A stretch of 64,000 nucleotides of DNA from Thalassospiraceae bacterium LMO-SO8 (lineage in GTDB: Bacteria; Pseudomonadota; Alphaproteobacteria; Rhodospirillales; Casp-alpha2), in contig CP134226.1 in the NCBI GenBank assembly GCA_031655335.1, positions 3,344,001 to 3,408,000 on the forward strand, written 5' to 3'. The translations under genes and the position numbers were made by a program. Under the pieces are notes generated by a model. It was not told the origin of the DNA, ran no database searches, and worked only from the letters and a program-made list of their open reading frames with translations. Each line of letters begins with the position of its first letter. Positions within the stretch are counted from its first letter, which is position 1. Shown in pieces: positions 57,010 to 64,000 of this stretch.

Positions 57010-57157
57010 TTATGTGTGGCGGGATATCTAAAGGTCTATATGTTTTCGCGCAATGTTTCGGGCCTGTGCAGACACTTAGCCGCGCCGCGCCGTTCGGGAA
57101 AAACTTTGGTCTATAGGGCCTGAACCGAAGATCGGAATGGGGCTGCTGTGACGAAAA

Positions 57158-58447
57158 TCAGCGCCGCGCGTCCGGCACCCGCAGGATCAGGATGAACCCC
57201 ACGACAAAGAAGGCGATGATTGTCGCCATGCCGTGGCGCTGGCTTTCGGCCATGCTGGTGGCCCAGGCGACGGCGGCGGGGCCGACGAAGGCCGTCGCCT
57301 TGCCGGCAAGCGCCATGAAGCCGAACATTTCCGTGCGCAGATGGTCGGGGGCGAGATGCGCCATCAGGGACCGTCCGGCCGCCTGGCCCGGGCCGACGAA
57401 CAGGCCGATGCCGAGCGCGAAGGTCCAGAACAGCGCCTTGTCGGTGACGGAGACGATGGCGAACCCGAACACGATGAGGCCCAGCAAGGAGATCAGGATC
57501 GTGCGCTTGGGCCCGATCCAGTCATCGACCCAGGCCATGGCGAAGGCGCCGAGGCCGGCGGTGACGCTCATGCCGATGCCGAGCTGAATGACCTCGGCCT
57601 GTTCCATGCCGAAGGTGCCGGCGGCGTAGATGCCGCCGAAGGTGAACATGGTGCCGAGGCCGTCCATGTAGATCATGTAGCCGATCAGGAAGACGATGAT
57701 GCCGTCGTAGTCCCGCGCGCGCTTCAGCGTGCCGCGAAGCGTGGCGATGCCGTCGCGCACCGCCGTCAGGGCGGGCAGGCCGCGGGACGGCGTGTCCGGC
57801 GTGAACAGGAACAGGGGCAGGGAGAACAGAGCCAGCCAGATCGCGACGAAGGGTCCGGAAATGCGTACGTGCTCGGCCGTTTCCTTGTCGAGGCCCAGCC
57901 ACGGCACTTCGGGCTGCACGAAGCCGACCAGCAGCACGACCAGGCAGACGATCCCGCCCGCATAGCCGAACCCCCAGGCCCAGCCCGACAGACGCCCGAT
58001 GCGGTCGCGTCCGGCGACGTCGGGCAGCATGGCGTTGTAGAACACGGTCGCCGTCTCGAAGGTGAAGTTGGCGGCGGCGGCCAGGACGAGCGCCAGCACG
58101 ACCGATGACGGGGAGGGCTCCACATACCACATCAGCGCGGTCGCGATCACCAGTCCCAGGGTGAACACGAAGATCCAGGGCTTGCGCCGCCCGCCCCGGT
58201 CGGCGATGGCGCCCAGGACCGGCGCCGTGACCGCGACGCAGAACGACGAGGCGGAAATGGCGTAGCCCCACATTTCCGTGCCGGCGATGGGATCGGCGGC
58301 GACGGCCTTGGTGAAATAGGCGCTGAACACGAAGGTCGAGATAACGGCCGCATAGGCCGAATTGGCCCAGTCGTACATGGCCCAGGCGAGCGCACCCAGG
58401 AACGACGCGGGTTTCGTCGGTGCCGCATGCTGCGGTTGGTCAGTCAT
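57158..58447 (-). CDS. MFS transporter, UMF1/ATG22-like family
   Basis: A 429-residue inner-membrane transporter with 12 helices. The start LAWAMYDWANSAYAAVISTF is characteristic of the UMF1/ATG22-like group; family segments include VAVTAPVLGAIADRGGRRKP, FETATVFYNAMLPDVAGRD, RLSGWAWGFGYAGGI and a second half with FGMEQAEVIQLGIGMSVTAG. Members near fungal Atg22 export amino acids; in bacteria substrates are mostly unknown. Start taken at the ATG at 58447 (MTDQPQHAAP); the frame reaches 58687 without a membrane-like leader. Confidence 0.85.
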   Translation of the reverse strand: MTDQPQHAAPTKPASFLGALAWAMYDWANSAYAAVISTFVFSAYFTKAVAADPIAGTEMWGYAISASSFCVAVTAPVLGAIADRGGRRKPWIFVFTLGLVIATALMWYVEPSPSSVVLALVLAAAANFTFETATVFYNAMLPDVAGRDRIGRLSGWAWGFGYAGGIVCLVVLLVGFVQPEVPWLGLDKETAEHVRISGPFVAIWLALFSLPLFLFTPDTPSRGLPALTAVRDGIATLRGTLKRARDYDGIIVFLIGYMIYMDGLGTMFTFGGIYAAGTFGMEQAEVIQLGIGMSVTAGLGAFAMAWVDDWIGPKRTILISLLGLIVFGFAIVSVTDKALFWTFALGIGLFVGPGQAAGRSLMAHLAPDHLRTEMFGFMALAGKATAFVGPAAVAWATSMAESQRHGMATIIAFFVVGFILILRVPDARR

Positions 58448-58659
58448 CGGCGAGGGGACATGTTGGGGGGTATCCAGCGGCGGTTCGTTGATGGGAGGAC
58501 CGTAGGCTGGATCGCCGATGGCAGGCAAGGAAGTTGCGGTGCGATTATCGAACGGTGTTGCAATGATGGCGCAGACTCGCCATACGGCGGCCATGATTGC
58601 CGGGCAAAACCTGTTGGATCGACGATCATCTTCAACAACACGGTTCGCGAAAGTCACGC

Positions 58660-58842
58660 ATGCAGAACGATCCCAATGAAATCGCAAAAAACTTGATCCA
58701 GGAACATGGATTGGACGACGCCCTTTCGGTCGCCATCGAAGGCGCGATCGATGCGCAACGCGCGGGCGACAACTATACCCTGAGCGTCTGGCGGGAAATT
58801 AAGGCCGTCATCCGCAAGCACATCACCGAGCAAGCGGCGTAA
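58660..58842 (+). CDS. 60-residue hypothetical protein
   Basis: A small acidic helical protein (MQNDPNEIAKNLIQEHGLDD, LSVAIEGAIDAQRAGDNYTL, WREIKAVIRKHITE). No membrane segment. The ribosome-binding site is weak (GAAAG), but the frame has good codon composition and the helical pattern of small regulators or adaptor proteins seen in Rhodospirillales. It is divergent from the MFS gene and convergent with the histidine kinase gene, 20 bp from its stop. Function unknown. Confidence 0.55.
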   Translation: MQNDPNEIAKNLIQEHGLDDALSVAIEGAIDAQRAGDNYTLSVWREIKAVIRKHITEQAA

Positions 58843-58862
58843 GGCATCAGAAAGGCAGGGTT

Positions 58863-61535
58863 TTAAACGGGCGGGGCGGAATTAAGCAGGCGCAGGCGAA
58901 AATAGCTGGTGCCGCCTTCGCTGAATTCCGCGGTCAGGTCGCCGCCCATGGCCCGCATGATCGACCGGCTGATCGGCAACCCCAATCCGGCGCCTTTGCC
59001 GCGCGCGGATTTGCTGCCCCGGGAAAATTTTTCGAAGATTGTCGCCGCGTCTTCCTGGGACACCCCGCCGCCGTTGTCCATGATGTCGATCAGCACGTGT
59101 TCGCCGTTCCTATAGGCGTTGATGCGCACCTCCGGCTGGTCGGAATCATTGTATTTCACGGCGTTCGACAGGATGTTCAGCAGAACCTGATGCAGCCGGT
59201 CCTCGTTCGCTTTGACCCATAGCGTATCCTGTTCATATTCGATGTTGACGTGAACATTGGCGTTCCTTGTCACGCCAGACATGGCGTCCAGGGCCGCCGT
59301 GATCGCAGCCTTTATTTCAATGCGCCTGATTTGCAGGTTCACGGTGCCGGACTCGAACCGGCTGATATCCAGCAGTTCATCCAACAGGCGCGTCAGCCGG
59401 CGGCTTTCGTCATGGATGATGGAGACGAAGCGCCTTTGATCGGCGAGCGATATCGGGTCTTCGGTGGTCAAGGTTTCCGAAAAGGATTGGATCGATGTCA
59501 TCGGCGTGCGGAGTTCGTGGCTGATCTGACTCAGGAATTCGTCCTTCTGAGCATCCAGGACTCGAAGGCGTTCGTTCACTTCGCGAAGCTGTTGGGCGGT
59601 GCGTTCCAGCTGCGCGGATTTCTCGGACAATTGCCGGGACGTTTCCACGAGCTGCAACGCTTCGTCGGCAATGTCGATCAGCTCGGTCATGCCGACGGTC
59701 TCATGGCCTGCGATGCGTGACACCATCGCGTGGGCCGAGGCCGCGCCGATGGAGCCGGCCAGTTCCCGTTCAAGTCTGGCGACGACCGCGTCGCTGGCCA
59801 GGGGAAGCCCGGTGGTTCCCTGTTCATGCGCCATTTCATCGAAAAGCCGGCGGGCCGCGTCGGTGCCAAGGATACGTTGGGCCAGGATGAACAAATCTTC
59901 CGAGTCGGCGGTGCTGGTGGCGACGGTCGACGGGGCCCCTCCCGACGAACGGAAGACGTCCACGAACATCGCCGCTTGAAACCGTTCAAGCGTGCCCGCA
60001 TTGGTCAGGTTCGACACGATGAGGAACGTCAGGGCGTTGGTCCCGACGCTCCAGATGACGGCATGAACCAGGGAATCCATCCCCTTGAATCCGAACAGCG
60101 CCTGGGGCCGCAGCATGTCGATGCCCCATGGGCCGCCCGCCAGCGTTGCTGCACTGAGCACGAAGTCGCCTCCGAAGCTGGGAAGGAACAGCGTGTAGGC
60201 CCAAAAGATGAACCCCACGACCAGACCGGCAAAGGCGCCCGTCCCGGTTGCGCCGCGCCAGAAAATCCCGCCGAGCAGGCTGGGCAGGAACTGAGCGACG
60301 CCGACGAAGGCGATCAAGCCGATTGCCGCCAAGGCATCGGATCCGCCGCTGGCCTGGAAATACAGAAAGCCAAGGCCGAGGATAAAGGCGATGCTGATCC
60401 GCCTGGACACCAGAAGAAGATTCCGGACATCGCCGCTGACCGCGCGCGTTCCCTGCAACAGGCGCAGCGCGACCGGCATCACGATATGGTTGGACACCAT
60501 GGTCGATACCGCAATCGCGGCAACGATCACCATGGAGGTCGCCGACGAAAACCCGCCCAGGAACGCAAACAACGCCAGTTCGTGCCTGTCATGGGCGAGC
60601 GGTATGGTCAGGACATAAAGATCCGGGTTCGACGTCGTTGGCATGACCTGAAGGCCGACCAGCGCGATGGGCATGATGAAGATGGTCATGCCGAATAGGT
60701 AAAGCGGGAACAGCCAGGACGCCGTCGTCAAATGGCTTTCTTCCACGTTTTCGACCACCGTCACCTGAAACTGCCGTGGCAGACAGATGATTGCGGTTGC
60801 GGACAGGAACGTCAGGGTAATCCACCTTGGGCCGAAGATATCGCTGGAGCCGCGGATGACGTCGGGATGCACGTTTTCGAAGATATCGGTGAAGCCGTCG
60901 GAAATGCCGTAGGTGACAAAGAACCCGACGGCGAGCAACGCGAGTAATTTGATGATGGCCTCAAGGGCGATGGCGGCGACGACCCCGTGATGGCGCTCGT
61001 TGGCATCAAGGTTTCGCGTTCCGAACATGATCGTGAAAAGCGCCATGCCGGCGGCCACCCAGAACGCGGTGGTGATGGCATCCGCGTCACTGGAAATGAT
61101 CTGATAGCTTCGGACCACGGATTGAAGTTGAAGCGCGATGTAAGGCGTGGTTGCGATCACCGCGATCAAGGTGACGAGCACGGCAAGGCTTGAGCTTTTG
61201 CCGTAGCGCGATGAAATCAAGTCGGCGATGGACGTGATCCGGTGGGCGCGCCCGATCCGGACCAGCTTGCGCAGAATCCACCACCACCCGACAAAAACCA
61301 ATGTGGGACCGAGATAGATGGTGACGAATTCAAGCCCGTTTCGGGCGGCCGAACCCACGGCGCCATAAAACGTCCAGGACGTGCAATAAACGGAGATCGA
61401 AAGGGTGTAGACGACGGGCGAGTGCAGCCAGCTTGTGCGGCTCCGCTGCGCCCGCCGGTCGACCACGAAGGCAATGGCGAACAGCAGGACCACATAGCCA
61501 AGACAGACCGTCAACAGGACATTGACGGAAATCAT
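58863..61535 (-). CDS. sodium/solute symporter-fused sensor histidine kinase (CbrA/CrbS-like)
   Basis: An 890-residue membrane kinase. Residues 1-500 form about thirteen helices of the sodium/solute symporter fold (YTLSISVYCTSWTFYGAVGS, RITSIADLISSRYGKSSSLA, FLGGFSSATSMVIVAAIAVS). A linker and coiled coil (LSEKSAQLERTAQQLREVNE) lead to the kinase: His673 in ISHELRTPMTSIQSF, N box NILSNAVKYND, G1 DNGGGVS and G2 GAGLGLPISRSI. The layout matches CbrA, CrbS and MxtR kinases, which sense acetate or other carboxylates through the transporter part. It overlaps the small membrane protein by one base of the ATGA type. Confidence 0.93.
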   Translation of the reverse strand: MISVNVLLTVCLGYVVLLFAIAFVVDRRAQRSRTSWLHSPVVYTLSISVYCTSWTFYGAVGSAARNGLEFVTIYLGPTLVFVGWWWILRKLVRIGRAHRITSIADLISSRYGKSSSLAVLVTLIAVIATTPYIALQLQSVVRSYQIISSDADAITTAFWVAAGMALFTIMFGTRNLDANERHHGVVAAIALEAIIKLLALLAVGFFVTYGISDGFTDIFENVHPDVIRGSSDIFGPRWITLTFLSATAIICLPRQFQVTVVENVEESHLTTASWLFPLYLFGMTIFIMPIALVGLQVMPTTSNPDLYVLTIPLAHDRHELALFAFLGGFSSATSMVIVAAIAVSTMVSNHIVMPVALRLLQGTRAVSGDVRNLLLVSRRISIAFILGLGFLYFQASGGSDALAAIGLIAFVGVAQFLPSLLGGIFWRGATGTGAFAGLVVGFIFWAYTLFLPSFGGDFVLSAATLAGGPWGIDMLRPQALFGFKGMDSLVHAVIWSVGTNALTFLIVSNLTNAGTLERFQAAMFVDVFRSSGGAPSTVATSTADSEDLFILAQRILGTDAARRLFDEMAHEQGTTGLPLASDAVVARLERELAGSIGAASAHAMVSRIAGHETVGMTELIDIADEALQLVETSRQLSEKSAQLERTAQQLREVNERLRVLDAQKDEFLSQISHELRTPMTSIQSFSETLTTEDPISLADQRRFVSIIHDESRRLTRLLDELLDISRFESGTVNLQIRRIEIKAAITAALDAMSGVTRNANVHVNIEYEQDTLWVKANEDRLHQVLLNILSNAVKYNDSDQPEVRINAYRNGEHVLIDIMDNGGGVSQEDAATIFEKFSRGSKSARGKGAGLGLPISRSIMRAMGGDLTAEFSEGGTSYFRLRLLNSAPPV

Positions 61536-61831
61536 CAGTTCGCGGGATCGGTATCTGTTGGGGGGATGGGCTCGCCGCCGCCTTGGCGCGGTGGCGTCGC
61601 CAGTCTACCGGCATTGCTGAGCGGGCGGGCCATGACCGCGGCGCCCAATATCAACGCGGCCCAAACCGTAAAGATGTACAGCAGCGGAATGGGCAGGCCG
61701 AAAAGATTGGCGTCGACCAGAACGACCTGTGCGAATGGCGGCATGACCATGGCAATGCCGACCAGCAGGATCGCCATCGACCGATCACGCGCCCGGCGCC
61801 CCGACAGTTGTGTTATTTTTTGATCAGGCAA
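61535..61831 (-). CDS. small two-helix membrane protein beside the symporter-kinase
   Basis: A 98-residue protein with two hydrophobic segments (MAILLVGIAMVMPPFAQVVL and YIFTVWAALILGAAVMA) separated by a short loop with GLPIPLLY. The C-terminal 25 residues are Pro/Gly-rich. Such small membrane partners (DUF485/DUF4212-like in layout) often precede symporter genes and may form part of the transporter domain. The TTG start at 61831 has GGGGA upstream; ATG at 61777 would remove 18 basic residues. Its stop overlaps the kinase start, and the receiver gene lies 21 bp upstream. Confidence 0.75.
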   Translation of the reverse strand: MPDQKITQLSGRRARDRSMAILLVGIAMVMPPFAQVVLVDANLFGLPIPLLYIFTVWAALILGAAVMARPLSNAGRLATPPRQGGGEPIPPTDTDPAN

Positions 61832-61852
61832 GACGCGGTCCCCAGCGAGTCC

Positions 61853-62230
61853 CTAGTCGGGCCGGCCGACCGCGAGTTTTTCGACAGCGGCGATCAGTTC
61901 GGAGTTGACGAACGGTTTGGTGATGAACATGTCGGCACCGCATTTCATCGCGGTTTCCCGGTCTTCGCGCTGGCCCTTCGCCGTGACCATCAGCACGGGA
62001 AGGGTTTTGGTCCGGGCGTCCGCCCGCAACCGCCGCAGAACTTCGTAACCGTCCAGTTCCGGCAGCATGACGTCCAGAATTAGAATATCCGGCGTGTCGG
62101 ATTGCGCGACTTCAAGGGCTTGGCGCCCATTGGTTGTCGTCGCCACGTCGAACCCGGACCGTTCCAAGATGAAAGTCAGCGATTCGACGATGTTCGGCTC
62201 GTCCTCGGCAAGCAACACACGTTTCGCCAT
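61853..62230 (-). CDS. stand-alone CheY-like response regulator receiver
   Basis: A 125-residue single receiver domain: acidic pocket in VLLAEDEPNIVESL, phosphorylated Asp53 in DILILDVMLPELDGYEVL, Thr83 in MVTAKGQ and Lys105 in FITKPFVNSEL, all canonical. It has no output domain, so its effect must come from binding another protein or from passing phosphate on. It is encoded between the XRE regulator and the symporter-kinase, all on one strand, so the kinase is its likely donor. Confidence 0.93.
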   Translation of the reverse strand: MAKRVLLAEDEPNIVESLTFILERSGFDVATTTNGRQALEVAQSDTPDILILDVMLPELDGYEVLRRLRADARTKTLPVLMVTAKGQREDRETAMKCGADMFITKPFVNSELIAAVEKLAVGRPD

Positions 62231-62334
62231 GTTTCGACGAAACCTCCCAAATTTCTGTTGTTGTTTTTTCTCCCGACCGGGCGATTAGACCCCAGATAAC
62301 ACGGGTCTGCAATGCCCATGCGGAAATTCACATG

Positions 62335-63729
62335 TTACTGAGTCAAGGGGTCTTCCACCCGGTGCGGACAGGATTGCCGCGAACACAATCGGCAGCCCGG
62401 GCCGACTTCCTCGACAACGGATGCGGTGTCCGGTGCATAGATCGTCATCCCGGCATCGACTTCGGTCGTGACCAGCATATCGGTCACATAGTGCCGCGGC
62501 TTGCCGAACCCGGTCATTCCGGTGTTTCGCGCCCGGGCGATAAAAACAAAACGGTCGCCGGAAGGGAAAAGCGCGCGCTGTCTGATCACCGCCTCCGGAG
62601 ACTGCTGGGCCCGGAATAAAACCCACAACGGGCAGGCGGCGGCATACCGGGGAATGATGAGTTTCTCAAACCCGAGCTTTTCGATGATCATGCCCGACGC
62701 GTTGGCCTGCAGGTATCCGAAGCGGGGAAGGCCGTCGCCCCTGGGAATCGAGATCAAGCGGTGACAAACGGTGTCGACCTCAGTCGAGTAGGCGTCCGCC
62801 AGTGCTTCGATGTCATAGCGGAGATTCTTGGCCTCCTCGGTAAACGCCGCCATCGGCATCAGAATCGCGCCGACCGCGTAATTTGCAAGCATTTGGCGGG
62901 CGCGGTCCGCCGCCGCGGTTGTTTCAATTTGGTTGCTGTCCGCGACGATCCGTTGAATCGGACCCGCCAGATGCTCCTCAACCAATGCTTGTGCCTTCAC
63001 CCGCCGGGGCAGCGGCCGCAAGTCGGCCAGCATGTGCGACATCTCGCCGGCGATGGTTTCGATGTCCTCGAAACAGCCGCCATACGCGTCAAACAGCGCC
63101 TCAACCTCGTCGGCCGGGGTGAGAAATTTTTCCGCGTGCACTGATTTGTCCAGGTATGTGGCCAGCGTTTCGCCGTTGTCCGAAAGCACGCGAATTTCTT
63201 CATGGATGATTTCTATGAACCGATCGCGGCGATCGGGGGGCAGGTCGGAATAATCGACGAGAATGTCCGCGACCGAGCGAATGGCGGTCATGCGGTTCAG
63301 CATCTTGTGGATCTCCGCGCCGAGATAGGGGTCGTTCGACAGCCGATCGGACAGGACCTGAGCGCGAACCATCGCCTCGCGTTCGGACTGGGCCAGGGCC
63401 GCGACGGCACGGGCCCAACCGGGAAACCGTCCGATGAATTCACTGGTGCGTTCTCTCTCGACATTCGCGTCCTTTAGGCCGGGCAGATGGGCGATCTCTG
63501 AAAGAGCGGCATTCAACCGTTCTTCCGCCGCGCTTCCCAGGTCGTCCAGGGACAGGTTAAGGGCGCTGGCGATTTTGCGGAGCAGGGCGCCGGCGATGGG
63601 CCGCTTGTTCCATTCGATCAGGTTCAGGTAGCTGGGGGAAATACCGACTTCGCGGGCGAGCGCGGCCTGTGTCATTCCGACCTCCCGCCGATATTGCTGA
63701 ATTCGCGTGCCCAGGATTGCGTTGACCAT
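62335..63729 (-). CDS. XRE/ScfR-type regulator with an embedded DHp-like domain
   Basis: A 464-residue regulator. Residues 7-62 are an XRE helix-turn-helix (QYRREVGMTQAALAREVGIS, SYLNLIEWNKRP). The C-terminal half is DUF2083/IrrE-like as in RamB, ScfR and PrpC-type short-chain fatty acid regulators, ending in a Cys cluster (CRLCSRQSCPHR); the HExxH protease motif is absent. Between them, residues 141-179 align without gaps to the phosphoacceptor helices of the kinase at 58863-61535, including His141 at the phosphohistidine position. Start at the ATG at 63729; the frame reaches 63774. The gene heads the two-component module and is divergent from the unfinished gene at the edge. Confidence 0.85.
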   Translation of the reverse strand: MVNAILGTRIQQYRREVGMTQAALAREVGISPSYLNLIEWNKRPIAGALLRKIASALNLSLDDLGSAAEERLNAALSEIAHLPGLKDANVERERTSEFIGRFPGWARAVAALAQSEREAMVRAQVLSDRLSNDPYLGAEIHKMLNRMTAIRSVADILVDYSDLPPDRRDRFIEIIHEEIRVLSDNGETLATYLDKSVHAEKFLTPADEVEALFDAYGGCFEDIETIAGEMSHMLADLRPLPRRVKAQALVEEHLAGPIQRIVADSNQIETTAAADRARQMLANYAVGAILMPMAAFTEEAKNLRYDIEALADAYSTEVDTVCHRLISIPRGDGLPRFGYLQANASGMIIEKLGFEKLIIPRYAAACPLWVLFRAQQSPEAVIRQRALFPSGDRFVFIARARNTGMTGFGKPRHYVTDMLVTTEVDAGMTIYAPDTASVVEEVGPGCRLCSRQSCPHRVEDPLTQ

Positions 63730-63828
63730 TTGAGCGCCTCGTATGTATCGCGCGCCGGAGGGCGCATGTGTCAATAATTTACAAATTAATTATCATAAAA
63801 TGCAATTTTTTACTAAATTATCTATGTA

Positions 63829-63847
63829 AATCAATTAAATATTGATT
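63829..63847. promoter_or_regulatory. inverted repeat between the XRE regulator and the edge gene
   Basis: AATCAAT-TAAAT-ATTGATT is a perfect 7+5+7 inverted repeat in the AT-rich, 243-bp divergent intergenic region. TTTACAA elements flank it (63778 and 63851). It is a candidate binding site for the XRE regulator or another DNA-binding protein; AT-rich repeats also arise by chance. Confidence 0.4.
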
Positions 63848-63972
63848 CGTTTACAAGACTCCCGTCATGTTCGCCCGGGATGGATCAATTCATCGTGGGT
63901 TAAGGCTTCGCAAACAGCCGCAGATATCGATCTGGCCCGCCTACAACAATTCAAATTGGGAGACTTCCAAAC

Positions 63973-64000
63973 ATGAGTGAGTTCAAAATTACGCGCCGTG
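63973..64000 (+). CDS. start of an unidentified gene, cut by the window edge
   Basis: An ATG at 63973 with GGGAG about ten bases upstream begins MSEFKITRR. The Arg pair at residues 8-9 is compatible with a twin-arginine signal, as in many solute-binding proteins, but too little is present to tell. It is divergent from the XRE regulator and probably its target. Confidence 0.4.

Overview
The window is 64 kb of GC-rich, densely packed chromosome from an alphaproteobacterium, most likely a member of the Rhodospirillales. The clues are the EipA/DUF1134 protein, tandem PAS_5-type proteins, a TIGR02186 protein next to TauE/SafE permeases, the recG-sdhE-mfd block and a LexA box of the alphaproteobacterial GTTC-N7-GTTC form. 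No transposase, integrase, prophage, rRNA or CRISPR array was seen. The sequence opens inside the 3' end of argC and closes just after the start codon of an unidentified gene.

Layout. 0-6.8 kb: argC end, a membrane-anchored methyltransferase, topoisomerase IV subunit B, a YciA-like thioesterase, a 26-codon membrane peptide behind a LexA box, a small exported protein, a frameshifted GAF/chemoreceptor-like protein and eipA. 6.8-12.6 kb: two cation/proton antiporters (CPA2 and CPA1), an aldo/keto reductase and an orphan Mla-like ATPase. 12.7-16.7 kb: glnB-glnA behind a sigma-54-type promoter, an aminotransferase, a cupin and tRNA-His. 16.7-20.6 kb: a ParDE toxin-antitoxin pair with its operator, a hydratase, a 3-hydroxyisobutyrate-dehydrogenase-like enzyme and two tandem PAS_5 proteins. 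20.6-29.4 kb: an RND efflux pump with adaptor, BolA, then transketolase, class I aldolase and ribulose-phosphate epimerase in one operon.

29.4-35.9 kb: a class II aldolase divergent from a FadR-type regulator and a glutathione-transferase-like gene around a perfect operator palindrome, then a sulfur-related cluster (Usp, TIGR02186, two TauE/SafE paralogues, TusA). 35.9-47.6 kb: AsmA-like protein, orphan fliG, two exported proteins, and an unusual type I secretion-like cluster. In that cluster both ABC proteins have degraded nucleotide-binding motifs and are followed by an HlyD adaptor; a Nudix hydrolase and a cyclic-nucleotide-binding protein lie next to it. 47.6-58.8 kb: dehalogenase-like hydrolase, DUF502 protein, recG, sdhE, mfd, a FrnE-like thiol oxidoreductase, a 48-codon gene behind twin palindromes and an MFS transporter. 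58.8-64 kb: a signalling module made of a transporter-fused histidine kinase, a small membrane protein, a stand-alone receiver and an XRE/ScfR-type regulator.

The most interesting candidates are (i) the regulator at 62335-63729, whose middle region aligns without gaps to the phosphoacceptor (DHp) helices of the kinase encoded beside it, suggesting phosphotransfer or docking directly on a transcription factor; (ii) the degenerate ABC pair with HlyD; (iii) the LexA-box-controlled 26-residue membrane peptide, a possible analogue of the Caulobacter division inhibitor SidA; and (iv) the 48-codon gene controlled by two 15-bp palindromes 31 bp apart. Gene ends are mostly clear; starts were chosen from ribosome-binding sites and family lengths. 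All functional names rest on motif recognition by eye, not on database searches.
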